DNA of 64,000 nt, from contig JAEKKJ010000006.1 in NCBI GenBank assembly GCA_019510435.1, positions 62,001 to 126,000 on the forward strand, given 5' to 3'. Numbering within the stretch: position 1 is the first letter of the stretch; the number at the start of each line of letters is the position of its first letter. Positions 24,567 to 33,585 of the stretch are shown here, one piece after another. The position numbers and the translations under genes are program-made. The notes below the pieces were generated by a model. The model ran no database searches, was not told the origin of the DNA, and saw nothing but the letters and a program-made list of their open reading frames with translations. Origin of the DNA: Caulobacterales bacterium. Lineage in GTDB: Bacteria > Pseudomonadota > Alphaproteobacteria > Caulobacterales > Caulobacteraceae.

Positions 24567-26780
24567 CTACCGCAGGCCCGCGGCGGTCGCGCCCTCCGGA
24601 TGCAGGACGCCGGCGGCCCCCACCTGGGCCGCGAACCGCCCGATCGCCTGTTCCAGGCTGGGCAGGACCTGGCCGCGTTCGGTGGCCAGCGGCGCATAGG
24701 CCGGCCGCGCCGCGGGCCAGCCGAAGCTCGCGCCGGGGACGGGCCGCACCAGGGCCGCGTCCAGGTCCAGCGCCTGCGCCAACCGCAGGGCGAACTCGGC
24801 CCAGCTCACCTGGCCGGCATTGGCCAGGTGGCGCACGCCGGTGTCCCCGTCGACCATCAGGTCCAGGGTCGCCTCCACCAGGTGCGGCACATAGGTGGGC
24901 GAGACCACCAGGTCCTCCGCCGCCTCCAGCACCTCGCCCGCGGCGAGGGTCCGCCGGACGTGGGCGGCGAAGTTGTAGGGGTCGTGCGGCGAGAAGAACG
25001 CCGCGGTGCGGATGACCAGCGGCCGTCCGCCCGCCGCCAGCACCCGCCGCTCGGCCTCGGCCTTGCTGGCGCCATAGGCGTTGAGCGGCGCCGGCGCGTC
25101 GCTCTCGACATAGGGCCGGTTCGTCCGGCCATCGAACACCAGATCGCTGGAGAAGGTGACGAAGGGCAGGTCCCGGGCCGCGCACGCCAGCGCCAGGTTG
25201 CCGGCGCCCAGGGCGTTGGCGGCGAAGCAACCGGTGCGGTCGGCCTCCGCCTCGTCCACTCGCACCCAGCCGGCGGCGTTGATCACGCCCCAGGCGTGGC
25301 TGGCGTCGAGGCAGCGGCCGATGGACTCCGGATCGTCTATCGCCAGCTCCTGGCGGCTGGTCAGCCGATAGGCGATGCCGCGCAGCTCGCAGGCGTGCGC
25401 CAGCGCCTGGCCCAGGGTGCCGGTGGCGCCGGTGATCAGCACCGGGCGGATCTCGCCGGACGGCGTGCGCCACTCGCGGCGCGGGGGCGCGATGTCCGGC
25501 GTCCGCGTCACCGGCTGGAATTCCAGGCGGATGTCGCGCCGCCACCAGCCCGGACCCCGGGTCGCCGGGTGCGGCTCGCCCGCGCCATCGGCGAGCCGGC
25601 GCAGCTCGGCGGCGATCGCGGTCGGCCGGGGCGGCTCGGCGCGCACGTCGAACGCCCCCACCTCATAGCAGCCCTCGTCGCGCGTCAGCAGGCTCTGCCA
25701 GTCGTGCGAGCCGAGCAGCGCCCAGGCCGTGACCGCCCGGACGTCGACGCCGCGGCGGGACAGCCGCTCGGCGATGTCCCACGCCTCGCGCAGCCAGCGG
25801 ACCTGCTCCTCGCGCGTGCAGCCGTTGTGGCATTCGGTGACCGCGAGCGGCAGGCCATAGCGGGCCCAGGCCTCCTCCAGCACGCCCTCCAGCCCGCCCG
25901 GCGCCGGTGTCGCCACCCGGATCGCCTCGACGTCGGCATAGGCCAGGTAGTCGTTGCCCCCGCGGCGCTCGGGCGGATAGGCGCCCGTGCGGTGGTCGAG
26001 GAAGCGGTCGCTGGTGAGGTAGTGGTTCACGCCCAGCACGTCCGGCGGTGTGGGCCGCTCGGCGATGGCCGCCAGCCGCGCGGCGAGCCCGAAGGCCTCC
26101 ACCCGCCCGTGCAGGAAGTGCTCCGGCGTCACCCGGCCGCACAGCAGGTCCCAGGTCATCCAGCGGCGGGCGTTGTCGAAGGCCACCTGGTGGCCCACCG
26201 GCCGCGTGCCGTAGGTGTGGCCCAGGTCCTCGGTCTGGATCAGCTGGGCGCGCGGGTTCACCGCCCGGATCTCGGCCATGGCCAGCTGGGTGGCCTCGAT
26301 CTGGTTCAGCAGCGCCTGCCAGAAGGCCTGCTCGTCGCGCAGGTGGGGATACCAGTGGCCGTAGAGCGCCGAGAACCGGGCGGTGGTCAGCGGCTCGTTG
26401 ATCGGGGTCCAGGCCTCGATCCAGGGATAGCGCTCGGCCACGGCGCGGGCATAGGCGGCGAACATCTGCGGAAAGCCCGGATCGAGCAGGCTGGTGTAGG
26501 CCGGGCCGCTGCCGTGATGCAGCAGGCCTACGATCGGCCGCAGCCCCAGGTCGCGGAGCCGGGCGAGCCGGGCGTCGGTCCAGGACCAGTCGTAGTCCTG
26601 CGGCGTCTGCGGCGCGATCCGCTCCCACAGCACCGGATAGCGCAGGGCGCTGAGGCCGAGCGCCGCGAACCGGTCGAGATCGTCCGGCCGGTGCTGGTGG
26701 CCGGACCGAACCGTCTGGTCATGGAAGACATCGCCCACGCGGTTCACGGTGCACTCGTGACCGCCCCACAGCTCAACCAT
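24567..26780 (-). CDS. Fusion protein: GH1-like glycosidase + RmlD-type sugar-nucleotide reductase
   Basis: A 737-residue two-domain protein. Residues 1 to about 400 form a GH1-like TIM barrel with acid/base Glu129 in TPINEP and likely nucleophile Glu316 in VTECHNG. From about residue 445 an extended-SDR domain of the dTDP-4-dehydrorhamnose reductase (RmlD) type begins: LITGATGTLGQ (nucleotide-binding GATGTLG at 451-457), FSSDLVFDG, and catalytic Tyr569/Lys573 in YGASK. A linker rich in Pro/Arg joins them. The frame is open throughout with no internal start needed. Divergent from galE. A hydrolase/transglycosidase fused to a nucleotide-sugar reductase suggests surface-glycan synthesis or remodelling; no reaction can be assigned. 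Confidence 0.87.
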   Translation of the reverse strand: MVELWGGHECTVNRVGDVFHDQTVRSGHQHRPDDLDRFAALGLSALRYPVLWERIAPQTPQDYDWSWTDARLARLRDLGLRPIVGLLHHGSGPAYTSLLDPGFPQMFAAYARAVAERYPWIEAWTPINEPLTTARFSALYGHWYPHLRDEQAFWQALLNQIEATQLAMAEIRAVNPRAQLIQTEDLGHTYGTRPVGHQVAFDNARRWMTWDLLCGRVTPEHFLHGRVEAFGLAARLAAIAERPTPPDVLGVNHYLTSDRFLDHRTGAYPPERRGGNDYLAYADVEAIRVATPAPGGLEGVLEEAWARYGLPLAVTECHNGCTREEQVRWLREAWDIAERLSRRGVDVRAVTAWALLGSHDWQSLLTRDEGCYEVGAFDVRAEPPRPTAIAAELRRLADGAGEPHPATRGPGWWRRDIRLEFQPVTRTPDIAPPRREWRTPSGEIRPVLITGATGTLGQALAHACELRGIAYRLTSRQELAIDDPESIGRCLDASHAWGVINAAGWVRVDEAEADRTGCFAANALGAGNLALACAARDLPFVTFSSDLVFDGRTNRPYVESDAPAPLNAYGASKAEAERRVLAAGGRPLVIRTAAFFSPHDPYNFAAHVRRTLAAGEVLEAAEDLVVSPTYVPHLVEATLDLMVDGDTGVRHLANAGQVSWAEFALRLAQALDLDAALVRPVPGASFGWPAARPAYAPLATERGQVLPSLEQAIGRFAAQVGAAGVLHPEGATAAGLR

Positions 26781-26896
26781 CGCTTACCCTGGCTTTTCGC
26801 GACATCTTGAGCGGCAATGGCTGATAGTGCCGTTCGTTCCGTAGCTTACCGAATGATCGCCGTGGAACGCGAAACGGTCTCAGCCTTTCTACCACC

Positions 26897-27949
26897 ATGG
26901 AACGGGGAACGGATCGCGCCGTCCTGGTGACCGGCGGCGCTGGGTACATCGGGGCTCACACCGCCAAGGCGCTCAAGGAAAAGGGATTTCTTCCCGTCGT
27001 CTTCGACAACCTCAGTTCGGGGTTCCGCGAGGCGGTGCGCTGGGGTCCTTTCGTGCATGGGGACGTCCGCGATCGGGCCGCCCTGCGGGAGGCGATGAGC
27101 GCCTACCAGGCCGATGCGGTGATCCATTTCGCGGGCCTGATCGAGGTCGGCCGCTCGGTTCAGCGGCCGGACCTGTTCTGGGACGTCAACGTCGGCGGCA
27201 CGGCCGCCGTGCTGGCGGCGATGCAGGACGCAGGGGTGACCCGGCTGGTGTTCTCGTCCAGCGCCGCGGTCTACGGCCAGGGCTCGCGCGGCGCGCTTGA
27301 GACCATCCCGGAGACGGCCGAGAAGGCCCCGGCCAGCCCCTATGGCGACACCAAGCTCGCCGGCGAGCGGCTGATCGAGGCCCACTGCCGGGCGTTCGAC
27401 CTGAACGCGGTGGCCCTGCGCTACTTCAACGCCGCCGGCGCCGATCCGTCGGGCCGCATCGGCGAGGCGCACGAGCCGGAGACCCACCTGATCCCGCTGG
27501 CGATCGCCGCGGCGCTGGGCGCGCGCCCGCCGCTGACCATCTTCGGCGACGACTTCGACACCCCCGACGGGACCTGCCTGCGCGACTATATCCACGTGAA
27601 CGACCTGGCCGCCGCGCATGTGGCGGCCGTCGAGCTCGCCCTGCCGGCCGGCGCCTTCGAGGCGGCCAATGTGGGGACGGGCCGCGGCTGTTCCGTGCGC
27701 GAGGTGGTCGACGCCGTAGGCCGCGCCGCGGGCCGGCGGCCGCCGCATGCGGTCGGGCCGCGCCGCGCCGGCGATCCGCCCAGCCTGGTGGCCGATCCCA
27801 CGCGGGCCCAGGGCTTGCTGGGCTGGCGCGCCAGGTTCTCGTCGCTGGACCAGATCGTCGCCGACGCCCTGCGCTGGGAGCGCCTGCCCGCCTACGGCTG
27901 CGGCGCCCGCGCGCCGGTGTCCTCCCCTGTTTCGGAAGCGGCGGAGTGA
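26897..27949 (+). CDS. galE: UDP-glucose 4-epimerase
   Basis: A 350-residue extended SDR that interconverts UDP-glucose and UDP-galactose. GGAGYIG (13-19) binds NAD, FDNLSSG follows beta-2, SSSAAVYG carries the serine, Tyr149 and Lys153 are in SPYGDTK, and RYFNAAGADP, TPDGTCLRDYIHV are GalE signatures. Positioned immediately before the glycosyltransferase-UGM fusion, it can supply UDP-galactopyranose, the substrate of the mutase. The C-terminal tail (about 20 residues after ALRWERLP) is unconserved low-complexity sequence. Confidence 0.93.
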   Translation: MERGTDRAVLVTGGAGYIGAHTAKALKEKGFLPVVFDNLSSGFREAVRWGPFVHGDVRDRAALREAMSAYQADAVIHFAGLIEVGRSVQRPDLFWDVNVGGTAAVLAAMQDAGVTRLVFSSSAAVYGQGSRGALETIPETAEKAPASPYGDTKLAGERLIEAHCRAFDLNAVALRYFNAAGADPSGRIGEAHEPETHLIPLAIAAALGARPPLTIFGDDFDTPDGTCLRDYIHVNDLAAAHVAAVELALPAGAFEAANVGTGRGCSVREVVDAVGRAAGRRPPHAVGPRRAGDPPSLVADPTRAQGLLGWRARFSSLDQIVADALRWERLPAYGCGARAPVSSPVSEAAE

Positions 27950-28028
27950 TCCCGCCGGCCCCACCGCACGCGCGCCCGCAGTCCGCGGGCGCGCTTCATT
28001 TCGGCCCCCAGCCAAGAGGATCCCGCTT

Positions 28029-30362
28029 GTGACCGCGTCCCACCCGGAACTGCTGATCTGCTTCTCACACCTGCGGTGGAACTTCGTTTTCCAGCGGCCA
28101 CAGCACCTGATGGTCCGGTTCGCGAGGGACCGACGCGTGATCTTCTGGGAGGAGCCCCTGGACGCCGCGGCCGGCGAGCCGCCGCGCCTGGACCTGCGCA
28201 CCTGCGAGCAGAGCGGCGTGGTGGTGGCGACCCCCATGCTGGCGCCGGAGCTGCAGGGTGACGCGCGCGAGGCGGCGCTGCGCAAGCTGCTGGACGCCGC
28301 CGTCGCCGCCGAGCCCCGGGACATCGTGCGCTGGTACTACACGCCCATGATGCTGCCGTTCTCGCGGCATCTTGCGGCGGCCTGCACCGTCTATGACTGC
28401 ATGGACGAGCTGGCCAACTTCAAGTTCGCGCCGCCGCAGCTGATCGGCCTGGAACAAGAGCTGCTGGCCCTCGCCGACGTGGTGTTCACCGGCGGCTACA
28501 GCCTCTGGGAGGCCAAGCGCGATCGCCACCCGAACATCCATCCCTTCCCCTCGAGCGTCGACCGCCACCACTTCGCCCAGGCCCGGACCCTGACCGACGC
28601 CCCGGCCGACCAGGCCCCGATCCCCGGCCCGCGCCTCGGCTTCTACGGCGTGGTGGACGAGCGCATGGACCTGGCCCTGCTCCAGGTGGTGGCGGACGCA
28701 CGGCCCGACTGGAGCCTGGTGATCGTCGGGCCCGTCGTGAAGATCGACCCGGCCACCCTTCCCCAGCGGCCGAACCTGCATTTCCTGGGCGGCAAGTCCT
28801 ACGCCGAACTGCCGGCCTATCTCGCCGGCTGGGACGTGGCGCTGATGCCCTTCGCGGTGAACGAGGCCACCCGCTTCATCAGCCCCACCAAGACGCCGGA
28901 GTACCTGGCCGGGGGCCGGCCCGTGGTCTCGACGCCGATCGCCGACGTGGTGCGCCACTACGGCGAGCTCGAGGCGGTGAAGATCGCCGACACCGCCCCG
29001 GCCTTCGTCGAGGCCTGCGAGGCGGCGCTGAGCCTGGCGCGCCGCCCCGGCGCCTGGCTCGCCGAGGCCGACACGGTCCTGGCCGCCATGTCGTGGGACG
29101 AGACCTTCCGGCGCATGAACCGCGAGATCGCCAAGGTCTTCGAGGCGCGCGAGGCGGCCGCCAGGGCGCTGATCCCGGCGCCGGTGATCCGGCCCTCGCG
29201 GCGGCGCAAACCCGTGGACTACCTCATCGTCGGCGCGGGCTATGCGGGCTCGGTGCTGGCCGAGCGCCTCACCCGCCAGCTCGGCAAGCAGGTGCTGCTG
29301 ATCGACCGGCGCCCGCATATCGGCGGCAACGCCTACGACGAGACCGACGCCGCCGGCGTGCTGATGCACCGCTACGGCCCGCACATCTTCCACACCAATT
29401 CGCCCGAGGTGTTCGCCTATCTCTCCCGCTTTACCGACTGGCGGCCCTACGAGCACCGGGTGCTGGCCAATGTCCGCGGCGGGCAGCTGACCCCGATCCC
29501 GATCAACCGGACCACCCTGAACCAGCTCTACGGGCTGGACTTGCAGACCGACGAGGACGCGGCGGCCTTCCTGCGCACCCGGGCCGAGCCGGTGGAGAAG
29601 ATCCGCACCTCCGAGGACGTGGTGATCTCCCAGGTCGGCCGCGAACTCTACGAGACCTTCTTCCGCGGCTACACCCGCAAGCAGTGGGGGATGGACCCGT
29701 CCGAGCTGGACAAGTCGGTGACCGCGCGCGTGCCTACCCGGGTCAACACCGACGACCGCTACTTCACCGACAAGTTTCAGGCCATGCCCAAGGCCGGCTA
29801 CACGCGCATGTTCGAGAACATGCTCGACCAGCCCGGCCTCACGGTGGCCACGGGCGTCGAGTTCGAGGACGTCCGCGACGACACCGCGTACGACCGACTG
29901 ATCTTCACCGGGCCGATCGACGCGTTCTTCGACCACCGCTTCGGCGAGCTGCCCTACCGCAGCCTGCACTTCCGGCACGAGACCCTGGACCAGCCCTGGT
30001 TCCAGTCGGTCGGCACCGTGAACTATCCGGACGAGCAGACGCCCTACACCCGCATCACCGAGTACAAGCACCTGACCGGCCAGAGCTCGCAGCGCACGAC
30101 CATCACCTACGAGTATCCGCGCGCCGACGGCGACCCCTACTATCCCGTGCCGCGGCCGGAGAACCAGGCGCTGTACAAGCGCTACGAGGCCCTGGCGCTG
30201 GAGACCCCGGACGTCACCTTCGTCGGACGGCTGGCCAGCTACCGCTACTACAACATGGACCAGGTGGTGGGGCAGGCGCTGGCGACATTCCGGCGGATCG
30301 CCGCGCGGGCCGGCTACACCGTGGCCGCCGAGGACCAGGTCGGCGCCGCCGCGGCCGGCTGA
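28029..30362 (+). CDS. Fusion protein: glycosyltransferase + UDP-galactopyranose mutase
   Basis: A 777-residue bifunctional protein. Residues 1 to about 390 look like a GT-B glycosyltransferase (RPQHLMVRFAR, YDCMDELANF, LGFYGVVDERMD, PTKTPEYLAGGRPVVSTPI). From about 395 a UDP-galactopyranose mutase (Glf) begins: DYLIVGAGYAGSV (FAD Rossmann), RPHIGGNAYDE, YGPHIFHTN, FFRGYTRKQWG and YYNMDQVVGQAL. Glf converts UDP-Galp to UDP-Galf using reduced FAD; the attached transferase may use that Galf directly. The GTG start has AGAGGA upstream; 79 bp after galE, likely same transcript. Product is probably a galactofuranose-containing surface glycan or glycolipid. Confidence 0.9.
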   Translation: MTASHPELLICFSHLRWNFVFQRPQHLMVRFARDRRVIFWEEPLDAAAGEPPRLDLRTCEQSGVVVATPMLAPELQGDAREAALRKLLDAAVAAEPRDIVRWYYTPMMLPFSRHLAAACTVYDCMDELANFKFAPPQLIGLEQELLALADVVFTGGYSLWEAKRDRHPNIHPFPSSVDRHHFAQARTLTDAPADQAPIPGPRLGFYGVVDERMDLALLQVVADARPDWSLVIVGPVVKIDPATLPQRPNLHFLGGKSYAELPAYLAGWDVALMPFAVNEATRFISPTKTPEYLAGGRPVVSTPIADVVRHYGELEAVKIADTAPAFVEACEAALSLARRPGAWLAEADTVLAAMSWDETFRRMNREIAKVFEAREAAARALIPAPVIRPSRRRKPVDYLIVGAGYAGSVLAERLTRQLGKQVLLIDRRPHIGGNAYDETDAAGVLMHRYGPHIFHTNSPEVFAYLSRFTDWRPYEHRVLANVRGGQLTPIPINRTTLNQLYGLDLQTDEDAAAFLRTRAEPVEKIRTSEDVVISQVGRELYETFFRGYTRKQWGMDPSELDKSVTARVPTRVNTDDRYFTDKFQAMPKAGYTRMFENMLDQPGLTVATGVEFEDVRDDTAYDRLIFTGPIDAFFDHRFGELPYRSLHFRHETLDQPWFQSVGTVNYPDEQTPYTRITEYKHLTGQSSQRTTITYEYPRADGDPYYPVPRPENQALYKRYEALALETPDVTFVGRLASYRYYNMDQVVGQALATFRRIAARAGYTVAAEDQVGAAAAG

Positions 30363-30405
30363 GGGTCGGGAGCCGCGGACGGACGGCCCACACCCCTGCG
30401 TCGGA

Positions 30406-31731
30406 TCAGAACTCGGCGACCTGGACGCGGCCGCCGCGACCGAAACGGGCGAGGCGGTAGGGGCCGGGATCCACGATCGGCGGAGCTCCGGTGGCGATGT
30501 CGCAGATCAGCCGCCCGGCGCCGGGCCCGATCCCGAAGCCGTGGCCGCTGAACCCCGCCGCCACGATCAGGCCGCCCACCGAGTCGACTTCGCCGATGGT
30601 GGGCACGCCGTCGGGCGTGCTGTCGACGAACCCTGCCCACGACCCCAGGGTCGCCGCCGGCGCGATCGCCGGCGCGAGCTCGGCCGCCCGTATCCGCGTG
30701 AGCCGGACCGCGCCCTCGTCGACCTTGGGGTCCAGGATGCGCATGGCTTCCATCGGCGTCGGCCGGTCCAGCGCCCAGCGCGACAGGGTTTCGTGGCCCG
30801 ACCGCAGCCCCTGGAGCCCGCCGGGCCAGAGGCTGCGCCAGCGGCGGCCGAACATCGGCACGAACTCGCGATGGAAGCGCAGGAACTGGAGGGTCGGATC
30901 GATCCGGGCGCGCCCGCTGATGGCCAGGACGTGACAGCCTTCGCCCCGCCGTGTGATCGAGAACGAGCGGCTGTAGAAGGCGTCGGGCAAGGCGATGCCG
31001 TCGGTGGCCACCGCCACGATCGACTGGCGCACCGTCGCCTGCGGAAAGCGCACGCCCAGCTGGTTGCAGAACGAGGAGGCCCAGGCGCCGCCGGCCATGA
31101 TCACAAGCTTCGTGCGGATGACGCCCTTCTCGGTCACCACCGCGGTCACCGCGCCGCCGCTGGTCTCCAGTCCCCGGGCCGCGCAGCCCTGGTGGACCGT
31201 CCCGCCCAGCTTCATCAGCGCCTTCGCCGCAGCCGGCGCGGCCAGGCCGGGATTGGCGATCCCGTCGCTCGGCGAAAACACGCCGCCGCGCCAGGACTCG
31301 CCGGTGAACGCCGCGCGATCCGTGGCGTCCTGGCCGCTCAGCATGTGGGAGGTGACGCCCAGGGTGCGCGCGAACTCGCCCCAGCGCGCCCAGGTGGCGA
31401 GCTCGGCCTCGTCATTGCTGACGTAGAACAGCCCGCATCGGCGGAATCCGGTGTCCTCGCCGCTGTCGCGCGAGAACTGCTCCCAGAGGTCCAGGCTCTG
31501 GGTGGAGAGCGGCAACTCCCGGAAATCGCGGTTCTGCTGTCGGCACCAACCCCAGTTGCGGCTGGATTGCTCACCGCCCACCACGCCCTTCTCGAGGAGC
31601 GCCACCTTGAGACCCTGCCGGGCCAGGTAATAGGCCGCGAAGCTGCCGACGATCCCGGCGCCGATGACGACAGCGTCAGCCTCGGCAGGCAGGTCCGGCG
31701 AGCCCGCGATCAGGCGCAGTGGCGCTGGCAA
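30406..31731 (-). CDS. FAD-dependent amino acid oxidase (DAO/DadA-like)
   Basis: A 441-residue flavoprotein of the D-amino acid oxidase superfamily. ADAVVIGAGIVGSFAAYYLA is the FAD-binding Rossmann motif near residue 18-37, LLEKGVVGGEQSSRNWGW follows, and SAGFSGHGFGIGPGAGRLICDI-like C-terminal sequence (GFSGHGFGIGPG) closes the FAD site. Start is TTG at 31731, supported by GGGGGAG eight bases upstream; an ATG nearby is out of frame. Cytosolic or membrane-peripheral; would oxidise an amine or imino/D-amino acid. Likely grouped with the RidA and D-threonine-aldolase-like genes upstream on the same strand, for breakdown of a D-amino acid, with RidA hydrolysing the imine it releases. Confidence 0.88.
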   Translation of the reverse strand: MPAPLRLIAGSPDLPAEADAVVIGAGIVGSFAAYYLARQGLKVALLEKGVVGGEQSSRNWGWCRQQNRDFRELPLSTQSLDLWEQFSRDSGEDTGFRRCGLFYVSNDEAELATWARWGEFARTLGVTSHMLSGQDATDRAAFTGESWRGGVFSPSDGIANPGLAAPAAAKALMKLGGTVHQGCAARGLETSGGAVTAVVTEKGVIRTKLVIMAGGAWASSFCNQLGVRFPQATVRQSIVAVATDGIALPDAFYSRSFSITRRGEGCHVLAISGRARIDPTLQFLRFHREFVPMFGRRWRSLWPGGLQGLRSGHETLSRWALDRPTPMEAMRILDPKVDEGAVRLTRIRAAELAPAIAPAATLGSWAGFVDSTPDGVPTIGEVDSVGGLIVAAGFSGHGFGIGPGAGRLICDIATGAPPIVDPGPYRLARFGRGGRVQVAEF

Positions 31732-31907
31732 GAAGACATCTCCCCCTGAACGAACCTGGTCCCGTTGTCCGGCGCCGCCGGCGACGCCACTGGGTCGCCG
31801 TCAATTAAGCCCGCGGCCGCTCGCAACAATCGCCCGAATCCGCCGATGGCGCGCGCTGATCTGCGGCGCCGCCGGCAGCCCACGACATTTGCTGCCAAGA
31901 CCCGATC

Positions 31908-32315
31908 CTAGCGCTCTTCCACCAGCTGCGGGGCCGCGACGATGGCGTCGATCTCCACCCGATAGCCGTGGTGCAGCTCCGGCACGGGCACGACGCTGCG
32001 CGCCGGCCGCGCCTCGCCCAGGACCTCGGCGTAGATCGTGTTGAAGCGGGGCCAAGCCTCCACGCCCACCAGATAGGCGGTGACCTTCACCAGATGGCGG
32101 GGGGCGGCGCCGGCTGCGGCGAGCACGGCGAGAAGGTTGGCCAGGGTCTGGCGCACTTGGTCGTCGAACGGCAGGTGCGACGTGTGGCTGCCATCCGGCC
32201 GCATGCCGAGCTGGCCTGAGACGTAGATCAGGCCGCCATGCGCGACGGCGGGGCTGTAGTGGCCGGCGGGCGGCTGGGCGCCGGAGACCGTGATCGCGCG
32301 TGGATCGTCCGCCAT
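31908..32315 (-). CDS. RidA family reactive imine deaminase
   Basis: A 135-residue YjgF/YER057c/UK114-family protein. GLIYVSGQLG, DQVRQTLANLLAVLAAAG, HLVKVTAYLV and RSVVPVPELHHGYRVEIDAIV cover the fold; the arginine that binds the imino acid carboxylate in true RidA enzymes appears to be the one in ARSVVPV. It hydrolyses reactive enamine/imine intermediates to ketoacids plus ammonia. ATG at 32315 overlaps the stop of the upstream D-threonine-aldolase-like gene (TGATG). Its products would come from the PLP enzyme or the FAD oxidase next to it. Confidence 0.92.
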   Translation of the reverse strand: MADDPRAITVSGAQPPAGHYSPAVAHGGLIYVSGQLGMRPDGSHTSHLPFDDQVRQTLANLLAVLAAAGAAPRHLVKVTAYLVGVEAWPRFNTIYAEVLGEARPARSVVPVPELHHGYRVEIDAIVAAPQLVEER

Positions 32316-33496
32316 CACCAGCCCCGCATCCGCGGCCAGCGGGCCGCGACGTCCGGTGAGGCGCCGCGCACCACATGGTAGGCCTCGTGCTGGGCCGCCG
32401 TGGCGCAGGCGTGGTTCGGCAGGATCCGCACGCGGGCCCCGATCGGCAGGTCCGGCAACCGCTCGCCGCTGCCCGCGCGGATCGCCAGGATGCCATGCTC
32501 CTGGCTGGCCTCGGCGACCAGCAGGTCCGGATAGGGACGTCCCTCCAGGTCGCAGACCAGGCCGTAGCGCTGGTCGACGGCCTGCGAGGCGGTCCCGCGG
32601 TCCCGCGACAGCGCCATCCAGCCGGCGTCGACCAGGATCCAGCCCTTCTCCGGCTTCCGTCCGATGACGGTGGCCAGGACCGAGGCCGCGATATCGTCCA
32701 GGCCGCAGACGCCGATCCCGTGCATCACCAGGTCGAAGAACACGTAGACGCCGGCGCGCACCTCGGTGACGCCGTCGAGGTTGCGGGCGAAGTGGGCGGT
32801 GGGGGTCGAGCCCACGCTCACCACCGGGCAGGCATGGCTGAGGGCGCGCAGCTGTTCGGCCGCGGCCACCGCGGCGGCGCGCTCGCCCTCCGCCGCCTCG
32901 GCCAGGGCCTGGGGCGTGCGCAGGCCATAGGACTCCCCGGCGTGGGTCAGGACGCCCGCCAGCGTCACGCCGCCCGCCCGCAGCGCGGCCGCCACCTCGC
33001 CGATGGCAGGGTCGCCCGGGACCAGACCGCCGCGGTGCCCGTCAGAGTCGATCTCGATCAGCGCCGCCGGGGTCACGCCCAGCGCCGCGCCGCCGGCCGC
33101 CAGGGCCCGGGCCTGGTCGACCGTGTCCAGCACCACCTTCAGGTCGATCCCCTGCCCGCGCAGCCGCAGCGCCCGCGCCGCCTTGCCGGGCGCGAGGCCG
33201 ACGGCATAGGTGATGTCGGAAAAGCCGTGGCCGGCGAAATATTCCGCCTCCGCCAGGGTGGACACGGTGATCGGCCCCGGCGCATCCGGATAGAGCCGCC
33301 GGGCCACGTCGACCGACTTGGCGGTCTTCAGGTGCGGCCGCAGCGCGACGCCGAACCCGGCGAGCCGGTCGCGCAGTCGGGCGATATTCCGCTCCATGCG
33401 GTGCAGGTCCAGCACCAGGGCCGGGGTCTCCAGCTCGTGGAGGGCGCCCCCGGGCGCGGACGCCGCCGATCGTTCGCGCTGCATGCTGTCCATCAC
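32315..33496 (-). CDS. D-threonine aldolase / D-serine dehydratase-like PLP enzyme (DSD1 type)
   Basis: A 393-residue fold-type III PLP protein: alanine-racemase-like N-terminal barrel with the PLP lysine in RPHLKTAKS (about residue 57), and a C-terminal beta domain with the metal site NHACATAAQH (His and Cys ligands). These two features mark the D-threonine aldolase/eukaryotic-type D-serine dehydratase/D-threo-3-hydroxyaspartate dehydratase family, which is Zn- or Mn-dependent. Overlaps rid by one base. Its start has several options (33496 GTG, then two ATG); position is uncertain by up to five codons. Divergent from a LysR regulator with an inverted-repeat operator in the gap. Confidence 0.9.
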   Translation of the reverse strand: MMDSMQRERSAASAPGGALHELETPALVLDLHRMERNIARLRDRLAGFGVALRPHLKTAKSVDVARRLYPDAPGPITVSTLAEAEYFAGHGFSDITYAVGLAPGKAARALRLRGQGIDLKVVLDTVDQARALAAGGAALGVTPAALIEIDSDGHRGGLVPGDPAIGEVAAALRAGGVTLAGVLTHAGESYGLRTPQALAEAAEGERAAAVAAAEQLRALSHACPVVSVGSTPTAHFARNLDGVTEVRAGVYVFFDLVMHGIGVCGLDDIAASVLATVIGRKPEKGWILVDAGWMALSRDRGTASQAVDQRYGLVCDLEGRPYPDLLVAEASQEHGILAIRAGSGERLPDLPIGARVRILPNHACATAAQHEAYHVVRGASPDVAARWPRMRGW

Positions 33497-33548
33497 CGTT
33501 CAAGGCCCGTCCCAGCGCCGTCTTGCGCTTCAGGCGTGAAGTCCGCAA

Positions 33549-33574
33549 TTAATCCCGACTGCATTTCAGATTAA
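33549..33574. promoter_or_regulatory. Probable LysR operator
   Basis: TTAATC at 33549-33554 and GATTAA at 33569-33574 form an inverted repeat with a 14-bp spacer in the 89-bp gap between the D-threonine-aldolase-like gene and the divergent LysR gene. LysR proteins commonly bind such interrupted dyads in divergent promoters. Confidence 0.55.
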
Positions 33575-33585
33575 GATGCGCGTTA

